Shown: piece by piece, positions 1-8,915 of the stretch
Numbering within the stretch: the first letter of the stretch is position 1
Layout of the letters: each line of letters begins with the position of its first letter
NCBI RefSeq assembly: GCF_018332475.1
Contig: NZ_BOQB01000127.1
Location: 1 to 33,727, forward strand
Length of the DNA stretch: 33,727 bases
Source: Bacillus sanguinis
Lineage (GTDB): Bacteria; Bacillota; Bacilli; Bacillales; Bacillaceae_G
Direction of reading: 5' to 3'
Program-made: the position numbers and the translations under genes
Notes under the pieces: generated by a model
What the model saw: only the letters and a program-made list of their open reading frames with translations
Told to the model about the DNA's origin: nothing
The model's database searches: none

Positions 1-91
1 ATTCAATATATTACTTTTAATTATAATTATTAACATAAAATCACAATAACCGATTACAAAAGTTTATAACCGACTTTCTTATTTATCACAT

Positions 92-547
92 TTACAATTC
101 TTTAATTCCTACTAACACTTGGTTATCCAGCTTTTTCGCTGCGCGAATATCATATGTTTTTTCATACGTTGGTTCAGTTGCAAGTTTCGCTCCATAAAAC
201 ATAACATCACGTACTTCCTGGACATTTACTTCTATTACAGTTAATTTTAGAGGAATGCCTTCCATTCTATCAGTCAAAATTTCACCTGCACCACTTATGG
301 AAAATACGGATTCATTCGCCATTATAGTCAATACCACCCCAGTACTACGCCGTATATTTTCTACAATACGTGAACGTTGATCTACTGCAAATCGAATACT
401 AGTTTTACTCACTGCATACACCCAAGAAATAGCACTTACGTTAGGAACTTGTTTTTCGAAGTCTGTTGTTGCTACCATAACAATACATTCTTTACGTAAC
501 GTTTGTACTAAATCATCTGTTAATGTAGGCTCTACTACATTCGCCAT
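92..547 (-). CDS. ylaL: Pyridoxamine 5'-phosphate oxidase-like protein (YlaL type)
   Basis: A 151-residue protein that looks like the FMN-binding split-barrel fold of the pyridoxamine phosphate oxidase superfamily. The N-terminal part holds the strand-rich pattern of that fold (ECIVMVATTDF, then VPNVSAISWVYAV, then IRFAVDQRSRIVENI). It is too short and lacks the C-terminal region of true PdxH enzymes, so a vitamin B6 role should not be assumed. The ATG is preceded by a strong GGAGGTGG at good spacing. It is divergent from ylaI, as expected from the B. subtilis ylaI-ylaL neighbourhood, with ylaJ and ylaK absent between them. The family and the syntenic name are fairly sure; the substrate is unknown. 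Confidence 0.8.
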   Translation of the reverse strand: MANVVEPTLTDDLVQTLRKECIVMVATTDFEKQVPNVSAISWVYAVSKTSIRFAVDQRSRIVENIRRSTGVVLTIMANESVFSISGAGEILTDRMEGIPLKLTVIEVNVQEVRDVMFYGAKLATEPTYEKTYDIRAAKKLDNQVLVGIKEL

Positions 548-692
548 ATTTCCACCTCCAAATATACTTAATATATCCTTATCATAACTTATTTTTCGAA
601 TTGCGAAAATATTATTTTTTCCCGCTATTATTCAAAAACATTACACTTCCATGATATACTTATACTGATAGAATTCGTATTGAGGTGACGAA

Positions 693-893
693 ATGAGAGT
701 CAAATGTATGATTTGTGATAAAAAAGATATGTTAGATGATGAAAATCCTATGGCAAAAAAACTGCGTAATCGCCCTATTCATACATATATGTGCATGGAA
801 TGTTCGGAACGAATTGCAGAACGTACGCTGGAACGTCATGCAAGTGGTAATTTTCGACTATATCGTGATAAAAAAGTCGAAGACGATTGGTAA
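693..893 (+). CDS. ylaI: Small zinc-ribbon-like protein YlaI
   Basis: A 66-residue protein with two CxxC pairs (CMIC at residues 5-8 and CMEC at 34-37) that probably bind one zinc ion as a zinc ribbon. It matches the Bacillus YlaI family of unknown function. The ATG is preceded by GAGGTGACGAA. A hairpin terminator begins just after the stop. The charged C-terminal tail (RDKKVEDDW) has no obvious partner. The gene is monocistronic and convergent with the unknown gene on its right. What is seen is the Cys pattern; zinc binding is inferred; function is unknown. Confidence 0.85.
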   Translation: MRVKCMICDKKDMLDDENPMAKKLRNRPIHTYMCMECSERIAERTLERHASGNFRLYRDKKVEDDW

Positions 894-898
894 AATGT

Positions 899-934
899 AA
901 ATAAGTCCTTAATCATATAGATAAGGACTTATTT
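899..934 (+). terminator. Terminator of ylaI
   Basis: A 13-bp perfect inverted repeat (AAATAAGTCCTTA / TAAGGACTTATTT, 10-base loop) followed by TATATTTTT. It overlaps the stop codon of the convergent gene and may serve both directions. Confidence 0.75.
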
Positions 935-1204
935 ATATTTTTCAGGTTCACGATTCATTTGATCCAAGAAACAATCAATAGCTTCTAATGGAAACCTTGC
1001 AGATTTTCTTTCCCCATTCATTTCATATGAAATCAAATACATTTCTTCGTTCTTTTCAACTTCCACATTCTTTAATTTGTGCTCTTCATAGATCATATTT
1101 TGAAATAGTAAATACGTTTCTTTCGCTGCATTATCATCTGGACGTGCTTCGGCAACTGTTTTAATTGTTAACCAATTATATAATGCATCTTGCACTGAAC
1201 GCAT
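929..1204 (-). CDS. Conserved small protein of unknown function downstream of ylaH
   Basis: A 91-residue, mostly charged, probably cytosolic protein. I do not recognise a named domain. Its beta-rich middle (EVEKNEEMYLISYEMNGERKSA) and helical ends resemble many small Bacillus cytosolic proteins. I choose the internal ATG (residue 7 of the longest frame) because AGGGGGCGGAG lies just before it. The alternative ATG at 1222 overlaps the ylaH stop (ATGA) with only a poor ribosome site. It is co-transcribed with ylaH, so translational coupling is likely. Whether the ATG at 1222 or 1204 is used is the main uncertainty. Confidence 0.7.
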   Translation of the reverse strand: MRSVQDALYNWLTIKTVAEARPDDNAAKETYLLFQNMIYEEHKLKNVEVEKNEEMYLISYEMNGERKSARFPLEAIDCFLDQMNREPEKYK

Positions 1205-1218
1205 AAAACTCCGCCCCC

Positions 1219-1524
1219 TCATCCTGCTTTTTGTTGTCTTGCTTGATGTAATCGCAACCTATAAATCCCAAGTACAATTGCCGCTACAACAAGCCCCTCT
1301 CCAACAGGTAAAAAAACCGCAAAGAAAGTTAAAACTGTACATCCAATCGCTAACGATATATATATCACTATATTTTTTATTATTGATAGTTTTCTTGCAA
1401 AACCTAAATTATACACAAGTGCACTTAATATAATAATGATGCCATACAGTAACCACATCCCTAGTTCTGGATTTTCATCAACTTTACATAATTTCGCAAA
1501 AAAAGACATTCTTTCTAACATCAT
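1219..1524 (-). CDS. ylaH: YlaH-like small membrane protein
   Basis: A 101-residue protein with three predicted membrane spans (about residues 24-42, 49-70 and 73-90), a short charged N-terminus (MMLERMSFFAKLCKVDENPEL) and a basic C-terminus (RLRLHQARQQKAG). It matches the YlaH family found beside typA in Bacillus. AAAGGGGG precedes two consecutive in-frame ATG codons; either could be the start. It is followed by an overlapping small gene on the same strand. Function is unknown in any species I know of. Confidence 0.8.
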   Translation of the reverse strand: MMLERMSFFAKLCKVDENPELGMWLLYGIIIILSALVYNLGFARKLSIIKNIVIYISLAIGCTVLTFFAVFLPVGEGLVVAAIVLGIYRLRLHQARQQKAG

Positions 1525-1636
1525 TCATCCCCCTTTCTCACAAAAATAATTTTTTTATGTACTTAATACAAGAGTAACCCGCAGAAAAAATACTGTCCAC
1601 AAAAAAGAGTAAATATTCCAAAAATAAATACAATAA

Positions 1637-1667
1637 AAAACAGCTACCCCTCAAAGGTAGCTGTTTT
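1637..1667 (-). terminator. Terminator of typA
   Basis: A 12-bp inverted repeat (AAAACAGCTACC / GGTAGCTGTTTT) immediately after the typA stop. On the minus strand it runs into a stretch of T. Confidence 0.85.
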
Positions 1668-1673
1668 ATTATT

Positions 1674-3518
1674 TTACGCTTCTACAGATTTCTTTTTCTT
1701 AGCAGCTCTTTCGCGCTCGCTCTTATCAAGAATCTTTTTACGTAAACGAATTGATTCTGGAGTTACTTCACAGAACTCGTCATCGTTTAAATATTCTAAT
1801 GACTCTTCTAAAGTCATTAAGCGTGGTTTTTTCATTGTTGAAGTTTGATCTTTCGTTGCAGAACGAATGTTAGTTTGTTGTTTCATTTTCACAACGTTAA
1901 CTGTTAAGTCATTCTCACGAGTGTGTTCTCCAACAATCATACCAGCATATACTTCTGTACCTGGTTCAACGAAGATTACACCACGGTCTTCAACTTGCAT
2001 AATACCATATTGTGATGCTTTTCCTGTTTCAAGTGAAACTAGAACACCTTGGCGACGTCCACCAACTTGTCCAGCGTGTACTGGTTGATAGCAATCGAAT
2101 GTATGGTTTAAAATACCGTAACCACGAGTTAATGTTAAGAATTCAGTTGTGTAACCAATTAAACCACGTGCTGGGACCATGAAAGTAAGGCGAACTTGAC
2201 CGTTTCCGTTATTCACCATATCTAACATTTCACCTTTACGTGCACCCATAGATTCCATAATAGAACCAGTGTATTCTTCAGGTACATCGATTTGTACGCG
2301 CTCTACAGGCTCACATCTTACGCCATCAACTTCTTTAATGATTACTTCTGGTTTAGATACTTGTAGTTCATAACCTTCACGACGCATGTTTTCAATTAGG
2401 ATAGATAAGTGTAATTCCCCACGTCCAGATACGATCCACGCATCAGGAGAATCTGTATTATCTACACGTAAACTTACATCTGTTTCTAATTGTGAACGAA
2501 GACGCTCTTCAATTTTACGAGATGTAATGTACTTACCTTCACGACCTGCAAATGGGCTGTTATTTACAAGGAACGTCATTTGTAGTGTTGGCTCATCAAT
2601 ACGTAATAATGGTAATGCATCTTCATGCTCAACCGGACATACCGTTTCACCAACGTTAATGTCTTCCATACCAGAAACAGCTACTAAATCTCCAGCTTTT
2701 GCTTCTTCAATTTCTTGACGCTTTAATCCAATGTAACCGAATAATTTTGTTACGCGGAATTGTTTTACAGTTCCGTCAACCTTCATTAATGCAACTTGTT
2801 GTCCAACTTTCATTGTACCGCGGAATACACGGCCAACCCCAATACGTCCAACATAGTCATTGTAATCAAGAAGTGCTACTTGGAATTGAAGTGGCTCTTC
2901 GCTGTTATCAATTGGTGCTGGAATATGTTCAATAATTGTATCAAATAATGATTTCATATTCTCTTCTTGATTTGCTGGGTTTGAATCTAAGCTTGCTGTT
3001 CCGTTCATTGCTGATGCAAATACAACTGGGAACTCTAATTGATCTTCGTTTGCACCAAGTTCAATGAATAAGTCGATTACTTCATCAACTACTTCATCAG
3101 GACGAGCGAAGTCACGGTCAATTTTGTTTACAACTACGATTGGAGTTAAGTTTTGCTCAAGAGCTTTCTTTAAAACAAATCGTGTTTGTGGCATACAACC
3201 TTCATATGCATCAACAACAAGTAAAACGCCATCAACCATTTTCATAATACGTTCTACTTCTCCACCGAAGTCAGCGTGACCAGGTGTATCTAAAATGTTA
3301 ATTCTTTTATCTTCATAGTGAATCGCAGTATTTTTCGCTAAAATTGTAATACCACGTTCTCTTTCTAGATCATTTGAATCCATTGCGCGTTCTTCAACGT
3401 GTTCGTTCGCACGGAAAGTCCCCGCTTGACGTAATAACTGGTCAACAAGTGTTGTTTTACCATGGTCAACGTGGGCAATAATTGCTATATTACGTAAATC
3501 TTGTCGTTTTTTCAACAT
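1674..3518 (-). CDS. typA: Ribosome-associated translational GTPase TypA/BipA
   Basis: A 614-residue GTPase of the EF-G/LepA family that binds the ribosome and is needed in other species for growth at low temperature and for normal ribosome assembly. Visible motifs are the P-loop AHVDHGKT (residues 15-22), DTPGH, and NKID. They are followed by EF-Tu domain 2 and the BipA-specific C-terminal domain (RGLIGYTTEFLT, then the NIRSATKDQT loop). I chose the ATG at 3518 because AGGAG lies six bases upstream. An in-frame TTG at 3524 would touch that ribosome site. Length equals the usual Bacillus protein. It is transcribed alone, with a terminator behind it. Confidence 0.97.
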   Translation of the reverse strand: MLKKRQDLRNIAIIAHVDHGKTTLVDQLLRQAGTFRANEHVEERAMDSNDLERERGITILAKNTAIHYEDKRINILDTPGHADFGGEVERIMKMVDGVLLVVDAYEGCMPQTRFVLKKALEQNLTPIVVVNKIDRDFARPDEVVDEVIDLFIELGANEDQLEFPVVFASAMNGTASLDSNPANQEENMKSLFDTIIEHIPAPIDNSEEPLQFQVALLDYNDYVGRIGVGRVFRGTMKVGQQVALMKVDGTVKQFRVTKLFGYIGLKRQEIEEAKAGDLVAVSGMEDINVGETVCPVEHEDALPLLRIDEPTLQMTFLVNNSPFAGREGKYITSRKIEERLRSQLETDVSLRVDNTDSPDAWIVSGRGELHLSILIENMRREGYELQVSKPEVIIKEVDGVRCEPVERVQIDVPEEYTGSIMESMGARKGEMLDMVNNGNGQVRLTFMVPARGLIGYTTEFLTLTRGYGILNHTFDCYQPVHAGQVGGRRQGVLVSLETGKASQYGIMQVEDRGVIFVEPGTEVYAGMIVGEHTRENDLTVNVVKMKQQTNIRSATKDQTSTMKKPRLMTLEESLEYLNDDEFCEVTPESIRLRKKILDKSERERAAKKKKSVEA

Positions 3519-3658
3519 GTCCAACTCCTAATGTCTTTTTAATCCTTCTCTATTATAAGAGCGAAGGGGATACAATAGCAATTAAAATAAAATCAAGAAT
3601 GAAAATATAGTTGTATTCTTACTTTTGTGAAAGTAAAATGGGATTGGAGGGTGAAGAA

Positions 3659-3838
3659 ATGGAACACATTCAATATCGCTTTTTATTAACTGCAATTATC
3701 GGTGTTATCTTCTTAATCGGTATCGGCATTATGGTTGCTGAAAATAGTCCCATCGGTGTTATTATTTGCATTATCGGCACATTTGTTACAGTTGGATACG
3801 GTTTTGTAACAAAAAGAAAAATGCGTAAATCGCAATAA
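3659..3838 (+). CDS. ylaF: Small two-span membrane protein YlaF
   Basis: A 59-residue protein with two hydrophobic helices (about 8-26 and 30-50) and a basic C-terminus (TKRKMRKSQ), matching the YlaF family. The start is the ATG after GGAGGGTGAAGAA. The longer frame beginning at 3611 has no ribosome site and adds residues not seen in the family. It is divergent from typA, as in B. subtilis. Function is unknown. Confidence 0.8.
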   Translation: MEHIQYRFLLTAIIGVIFLIGIGIMVAENSPIGVIICIIGTFVTVGYGFVTKRKMRKSQ

Positions 3839-3842
3839 CGTC

Positions 3843-3881
3843 AAAAAGTAAGAAGCGTGAATACAGCCTCTTACTTTTTTT
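3843..3881. terminator. Bidirectional terminator between ylaF and the inositol-phosphatase gene
   Basis: An inverted repeat AAAAAGTAAGA / TCTTACTTTTT with an A-run on the left and a T-run on the right. It can end both converging transcripts. Confidence 0.8.
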
Positions 3882-3882
3882 G

Positions 3883-4674
3883 TTACTCCGCTATATATCG
3901 TAACACCTCTTCATACACCCCTGGTTTTGCAACCAATACGCTGCTCTTCTCTACTATAGAAAGCTGTGCTCCAGAAAATGTCGTCACCTTACCTCCAACT
4001 TCCTCTACAATTATCTGTCCCCCACCAAAATCCCATGGTGATAATCTCGGCGTTACATATGCATCTATTCTTCCTGTTGCAACATACACCATCTCTAACG
4101 CTGCACAGCCATATGATCTCGTGCCTCTTGCTCGCTTAACAAGTGCCATCATACTTTCCTTATTAAGCAATGGGTTATCAGTAAGCCATATCGCATTTAA
4201 AGCTACAATCCCTTGCTCTACAGTCCCTTTTCTCAATAGGGGTATTGGTACTTCATTACAAAATGCTCCAGCTCCCTTGACCGCATGGTATAGTTCATCA
4301 TGAACTGGATCATAAATGAGTCCTACCTTTCCGATACCGTTCTCATAAATTCCAATTGAAATTGCGAAATTTCTTTTTTGATGAACAAAGTTCATTGTGC
4401 CATCAATTGGATCAATTAACCAAACAACCCCATCAGAAGAAGTTACCTCATCTCCATAACCTTCTTCTCCTAAAATATTATGGTTCGGGAATGTTTCTTT
4501 AATTTTCCCAATTAAAAACTGTTCTATTTCTCGGTCCATATTTGTTACTAAATCAGCTGCATTGGATTTCGTTTCTATAATAAGTGCTTTTTCCATTGAT
4601 GCCATTAAAAACTCTCCCGCATCTCGAATCCACTGTTTGGCGTGTGCATCGATGTCTTTCCATACTTCTTGCAT
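3883..4674 (-). CDS. yktC: Inositol monophosphatase family protein (YktC/SuhB type)
   Basis: A 263-residue magnesium-dependent phosphatase of the inositol monophosphatase/FBPase superfamily. Metal-site motifs are all present: GEEG at 69-72, the WLIDPIDGT block at 85-93 (D88, D91) and SPWDFGGG at 212-219 (D215). The natural substrate in Bacillus is uncertain: inositol phosphate, or another small sugar phosphate or nucleotide phosphate. The ATG follows GGAGTG at about seven bases. It is followed by a convergent terminator, and the ykzI-like gene lies upstream on the same strand behind its own terminator. The name is by synteny with B. subtilis yktC. Confidence 0.92.
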   Translation of the reverse strand: MQEVWKDIDAHAKQWIRDAGEFLMASMEKALIIETKSNAADLVTNMDREIEQFLIGKIKETFPNHNILGEEGYGDEVTSSDGVVWLIDPIDGTMNFVHQKRNFAISIGIYENGIGKVGLIYDPVHDELYHAVKGAGAFCNEVPIPLLRKGTVEQGIVALNAIWLTDNPLLNKESMMALVKRARGTRSYGCAALEMVYVATGRIDAYVTPRLSPWDFGGGQIIVEEVGGKVTTFSGAQLSIVEKSSVLVAKPGVYEEVLRYIAE

Positions 4675-4705
4675 GTTTAAACACTCCGATCTATACTGTT
4701 CACAG

Positions 4706-4731
4706 AAAAAACGAACCCTTTATAAGGTTCG
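4706..4731 (-). terminator. Terminator after the ykzI-like gene
   Basis: The palindrome CGAACC-N8-GGTTCG, followed on the minus strand by six T, lies between the ykzI-like stop and yktC. Confidence 0.75.
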
Positions 4732-4762
4732 CACCAACTAATTTTTTATACATATACTATTA

Positions 4763-4951
4763 TTACGCTTCTAAACGGATCATTTCAAGTCTTAACACTT
4801 CTAACTTTTGTACACACTCTTCTTTTTTCTGTTTATCATTTTCCATCATCGCATCATATAAAGTTGCTAATTCATAATCTAGCTCCAAACGTAGCACCGG
4901 TATTCTCTTTTCAGCATCTGTTCTCTTTAACGCATTAATCACCTGTCTCAT
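4763..4951 (-). CDS. ykzI: Small coiled-coil protein, probably YkzI
   Basis: A 62-residue, highly charged, all-helical protein with leucine-rich heptads in its second half (EECVQKLEVLRLEMIRLEA). It sits between yktC and yktB, exactly where B. subtilis has ykzI, so the name is given by position and size. An excellent GGAGGAGG lies six bases before the ATG. It has its own terminator. No enzymatic motif is visible. A role as a small regulatory or scaffold protein is only a guess. Confidence 0.7.
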   Translation of the reverse strand: MRQVINALKRTDAEKRIPVLRLELDYELATLYDAMMENDKQKKEECVQKLEVLRLEMIRLEA

Positions 4952-5157
4952 ATTATTTGCCTCCTCCCAATATTCGTCTGCCCTCGGACTAGAATTAATT
5001 CAATTTTCTGATTTTTTGTTTTATACTATACTATGTTGGATAAATCATCTATGCAACAAAATTATATTTTTTTATTTAAATTTTTTTGTGCTGTTTTTTT
5101 TATGAATAGTACAAGCTATGCTAAAATAAAAGCAAAATAGGAGTTGGAGGAACAATC

Positions 5158-5784
5158 ATGACACTACAAACATTCAAATCAACTGATTTTGAGGTCTTTA
5201 CAGTTGATGGTCTCGAAGAACGAATGAGTGCAATTAAAACGAACATTCATCCTAAGCTAGAAGCTTTAGGGGAACAGTTTGCAGCGTATTTATCTAAACA
5301 AACTGATGAGAACTTTTTTTATCATGTAGCAAAACATGCACGTCGCAAAGTCAATCCACCAAACGATACTTGGGTTGCTTTTTCAACAAATAAACGAGGA
5401 TATAAAATGCTGCCACATTTCCAAATTGGATTATGGGGTACTCATGCCTTCATATACTTTGGTTTAATCTATGAGTGTCCACAAAAAGTGGAGACGGCTC
5501 ACGCCTTCTTAGAACATTTAAATGATTTAAAAACAAATATTCCAAATGACTTCGTTTGGTCCATTGACCATACTAAACCAAGTGTAAAATTACATAAAAC
5601 ACTTGAAACAGAAGACTTACAAAAGATGATTGAACGCCTAGCTACTGTGAAAAAAGCAGAATTATTAGTTGGTATTCATATATCACCAGAGGAGTTTTCA
5701 GCAATGACCAACGAACAATTCCTTGCTAAGATTGAATCTACGATGCAATCACTCCTTCCTTTATATGCACTTTGTAATCGATAG
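5158..5784 (+). CDS. yktB: UPF0637 family protein YktB
   Basis: A 208-residue protein of the UPF0637 family. Recognisable conserved blocks are the [21 protein letters not shown] segment near residues 58-78 and the [21 protein letters not shown] segment near 84-104. The function of this family is not established to my knowledge; no catalytic motif is obvious. The start ATG follows GGAGTTGGAGGAACAATC. The gene is alone on the plus strand and ends in a strong terminator. Placement between ykzI and yktA matches B. subtilis. Confidence 0.88.
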
Positions 5785-5787
5785 TAG

Positions 5788-5817
5788 AAAACGGACAATT
5801 TATATTGTCCGTTTTTA
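5788..5817 (+). terminator. Terminator of yktB
   Basis: ACGGACAAT / ATTGTCCGT hairpin with TTTTT downstream. It begins three bases after the yktB stop. Confidence 0.85.
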
Positions 5818-5865
5818 GTTGTTATCACATTATATCACTTCAGTTTTTATTTTTCAAAATATTTT

Positions 5866-6147
<282 letters not shown>

Positions 6148-6313
6148 TTATCATTTCTTCATATTTCAATATGCTATCTTAAAGGGATTTTTTTCTTCTT
6201 CACTATAGCCACTTTGCATTATACACTATTTATTCATTATGATGGAATTGTCTTCCTCTATATGTTAATTAGAAATAACTATTTAACATACCCACTGTAA
6301 TAATATTTTTTTC

Positions 6314-6342
6314 TATACATCTATAATTATTGGTGATATAAT
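6314..6342 (+). promoter_or_regulatory. Candidate SigA promoter of speA with a long leader
   Basis: TATAAT at 6337-6342, with TATACA (four of six to TTGACA) 17 bases upstream. It would give a leader of about 150 nt before speA. Confidence 0.45.
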
Positions 6343-6418
6343 GCTTTTGTTTTATAGAAAATAAAGTGAACCTACCATCTCAAAAACGCTTTTGTGATTG
6401 GCAGAAAAACAAGTCTCA

Positions 6419-6446
6419 TTCTAAAAAGCACTTAACTTTTTTAGAA
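6419..6446 (+). other. AT-rich hairpin in the speA leader
   Basis: Inverted repeat TTCTAAAAAG / CTTTTTTAGAA around a short loop, about 55 nt upstream of the speA start. The rest of the 6136-6502 gap shows no ORF, T-box or known riboswitch that I can recognise. Confidence 0.4.
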
Positions 6447-6502
6447 CAAGATTATATAAAACAAACTCTAATAAATATTATGAAAAAGAAGGGGTGTATA
6501 GA

Positions 6503-7975
6503 TTGTCCCAATACGAAACACCATTGTTTACCGCTTTAGTTGAGCACAGTAAGCGAAATCCAATTCAATTCCATATTCCTGGTCATAAAAAAGGACAGGG
6601 CATGGATCCTACATTTCGCGAATTTATTGGGCATAATGCATTAGCAATTGATTTAATTAACATTGCGCCGCTCGATGATTTACATCATCCAAAAGGTATG
6701 ATTAAAGAAGCACAAGATTTAGCAGCCGCTGCATTTGGTGCGGATCATACTTTCTTTTCTATTCAAGGTACAAGTGGTGCAATAATGACAATGGTGATGA
6801 GCGTTTGCGGTCCTGGTGACAAAATCCTAGTGCCACGAAACGTGCATAAATCAGTAATGTCAGCTATTATTTTCTCAGGTGCAAAACCGATTTTCATGCA
6901 TCCTGAAATCGATCCAAAACTTGGAATTTCACATGGAATTACAATTCAATCTGTCAAAAAGGCACTTGAAGAGCATTCAGATGCGAAAGGCTTACTTGTT
7001 ATTAATCCAACATACTTCGGCTTTGCTGCGGACTTAGAACAGATTGTACAATTAGCACATTCTTACGATATCCCTGTATTAGTTGATGAGGCTCATGGTG
7101 TTCACATTCATTTTCACGAAGAATTGCCGATGTCAGCGATGCAAGCCGGTGCAGATATGGCGGCAACAAGTGTTCATAAATTAGGAGGATCTTTAACACA
7201 AAGTTCTATTCTTAATGTGAAGGAAGGCCTTGTGAACGTAAAACATGTTCAATCTATTATTAGCATGCTTACGACGACATCAACTTCTTACATCTTGTTG
7301 GCATCCCTAGATGTTGCTAGAAAACGTCTTGCTACAGAAGGAACAGCACTCATAGAACAAACAATACAATTAGCGGAACATGTTCGTGGAGCTATTAATG
7401 CTATTGAGCATCTTTACTGTCCTGGGAAAGAAATGCTAGGTACGGATGCTACTTTTAACTATGATCCTACAAAGATAATTGTATCTGTAAAAGATTTAGG
7501 TATTACAGGTCATCAAGCTGAAGTATGGCTTAGAGAGCAATATAACATTGAAGTAGAACTCTCAGATTTATACAACATACTATGTCTTGTCACTTTTGGG
7601 GATACAGAAAGTGAGACAAATACACTTATTGCAGCATTACAAGATTTAGCAGCAACATTTAGAAGTCAAGCCGATAAGGGTGTTCAAATCCAAGTAGAAA
7701 TTCCCGAAATACCAGTGCTAGCACTTTCTCCTAGAGATGCTTTTTATTCGGAAACAGAAGTTATTCCATTTGAAAATGCAGCAGGTCGTATAATAGCTGA
7801 TTTCGTTATGGTTTATCCGCCAGGGATTCCAATCTTTACTCCGGGGGAAATTATTACACAAGATAACTTAGAGTATATTCGTAAAAACTTAGAAGCGGGT
7901 TTACCTGTACAAGGTCCCGAAGATATGACATTACAAACATTACGTGTGATTAAAGAGTACAAGCCTATCAGTTGA
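6503..7975 (+). CDS. speA: Arginine decarboxylase (Orn/Lys/Arg decarboxylase family)
   Basis: A 490-residue PLP enzyme making agmatine from arginine, the first step of polyamine synthesis in Bacillus. Motifs: FHIPGHKKG near the N-terminus, QGTSGA, DEAHG around residue 195, and the PLP lysine in TSVHKLGGSLTQSS (K226). The C-terminal domain of the family follows, ending in PGIPIFTPGE. I choose the TTG at 6503 (protein begins MSQYETP, as in B. subtilis SpeA). AAGAAGGGG is eight bases upstream, whereas the GTG at 6494 lies inside that ribosome site. It is monocistronic; its terminator overlaps the stop codon. The yktA-speA-sr1-pdhD order is that of B. subtilis. Confidence 0.93.
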   Translation: MSQYETPLFTALVEHSKRNPIQFHIPGHKKGQGMDPTFREFIGHNALAIDLINIAPLDDLHHPKGMIKEAQDLAAAAFGADHTFFSIQGTSGAIMTMVMSVCGPGDKILVPRNVHKSVMSAIIFSGAKPIFMHPEIDPKLGISHGITIQSVKKALEEHSDAKGLLVINPTYFGFAADLEQIVQLAHSYDIPVLVDEAHGVHIHFHEELPMSAMQAGADMAATSVHKLGGSLTQSSILNVKEGLVNVKHVQSIISMLTTTSTSYILLASLDVARKRLATEGTALIEQTIQLAEHVRGAINAIEHLYCPGKEMLGTDATFNYDPTKIIVSVKDLGITGHQAEVWLREQYNIEVELSDLYNILCLVTFGDTESETNTLIAALQDLAATFRSQADKGVQIQVEIPEIPVLALSPRDAFYSETEVIPFENAAGRIIADFVMVYPPGIPIFTPGEIITQDNLEYIRKNLEAGLPVQGPEDMTLQTLRVIKEYKPIS

Positions 7976-7988
7976 TAGGCTTTTTTTT
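7961..7988 (+). terminator. Terminator of speA
   Basis: GCCTATCA-GT-TGATAGGC followed by eight T. The stop codon TGA lies in the stem. Confidence 0.85.
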
Positions 7989-8016
7989 CACCCTTTTTTC
8001 CTTTTCTCATACGATA
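7989..8016 (+). promoter_or_regulatory. SigK-type sporulation promoter of tgl
   Basis: CACC (-35, fits mACm) at 7989-7992, 15 bases, then CATACGATA (fits CATAnnnTA perfectly) at 8008-8016. The tgl ATG is 35 bases downstream. Known biology of tgl (late mother-cell expression) agrees. The -35 begins where the speA terminator T-run ends. Confidence 0.65.
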
Positions 8017-8050
8017 TTAAGTAATGTAATGTATAGGTGGGGATACTATT

Positions 8051-8881
8051 ATGATTGTAATAGGCCGTTCTATTGTACATCCTTATATCACAAATGAATA
8101 TGAGCCATTTGCAGCTGAGAAACAACAAATTTTATCTATAATGGCAGGAAATCAAGAAATTTATTCCTTCCGAACATCTGATGAACTCAGCTTTGATCTA
8201 AATTTGCGCGTTAATATTATTACTTCTGCATTAGAACTTTTTCAAAGTGGCTTTCAGTTTCGCACATTTCAACAATCCTTTTGCAACCCCCAGTATTGGA
8301 GAAGAACATCACTTGGAGGATTCGAGCTCCTTCCAAACATACCCCCTTCCATTGCCATACAAGATATTTTCAAAAACGGAAAACTGTATGGAACTGAATG
8401 TGCCACCGCTATGATTATTATTTTTTACAAAGCTTTACTATCATTGTATGAGGAAGAAACTTTCAACCGTCTCTTTGCAAACCTTTTACTTTATACGTGG
8501 GACTACGATCAAGATTTAAAGCTCATAACAAAAACAGGTGGCGACCTGGTCCCAGGTGATCTCGTTTATTTTAAAAATCCACAAGTGAATCCAGCTACAA
8601 TCGAGTGGCAAGGAGAAAATACAATCTATTTAGGAAATTTCTTTTTTTACGGACATGGTGTAGGTGTAAAAACAAAAGAAGAAATTATATACTCATTAAA
8701 TGAACGACGAGTCCCTTACGCTTTTATTTCAGCTTTTTTGACCGATACTATTACCCGCATTGATAGCCGTCTCATGAGCCACTACGCTTCTCCTAGCGCT
8801 CCACAGACATCCATAGGATTTATTCCGATTAGAGATGATGCAATCGTTGCAACAGTTGGCCATACAACTACAATTTATTAA
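8051..8881 (+). CDS. tgl: Spore coat protein-glutamine gamma-glutamyltransferase (transglutaminase) Tgl
   Basis: A 276-residue transglutaminase that forms glutamyl-lysyl isopeptide cross-links between spore coat proteins in the mother cell. The catalytic cysteine is C117 in the block [11 protein letters not shown]116 precedes it. E189 in WQGEN and H202 in YGHG fit the other active-site positions of the B. subtilis enzyme. It is about 30 residues longer than B. subtilis Tgl, mainly in a C-terminal extension ([15 protein letters not shown] onward). The ATG follows AGGTGGGG. A SigK-type promoter precedes it and a hairpin terminator, shared with the SR1P genes, follows it. In B. subtilis tgl lies elsewhere, so this position is a rearrangement relative to that species. 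Confidence 0.93.
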   Translation: MIVIGRSIVHPYITNEYEPFAAEKQQILSIMAGNQEIYSFRTSDELSFDLNLRVNIITSALELFQSGFQFRTFQQSFCNPQYWRRTSLGGFELLPNIPPSIAIQDIFKNGKLYGTECATAMIIIFYKALLSLYEEETFNRLFANLLLYTWDYDQDLKLITKTGGDLVPGDLVYFKNPQVNPATIEWQGENTIYLGNFFFYGHGVGVKTKEEIIYSLNERRVPYAFISAFLTDTITRIDSRLMSHYASPSAPQTSIGFIPIRDDAIVATVGHTTTIY

Positions 8882-8912
8882 AAAAGCGCCTACATATGTA
8901 GGCGCTTTTTCT
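8881..8912. terminator. Bidirectional terminator between tgl and the SR1P cluster
   Basis: AAAAAGCGCCTACATATGTAGGCGCTTTTT is a near-perfect palindrome with an A-run on one side and a T-run on the other. It ends tgl and the minus-strand SR1P transcript. Confidence 0.85.
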
Positions 8913-8915
8913 TAT

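Noticed and set aside
1-91. Any gene in the first 91 bases
   Set aside because: AT-rich with no frame or ribosome site; only the end of ylaL's downstream region.
3857-4303. 148-residue frame on the plus strand opposite yktC
   Set aside because: Antisense shadow of a clear inositol phosphatase gene, with no ribosome site.
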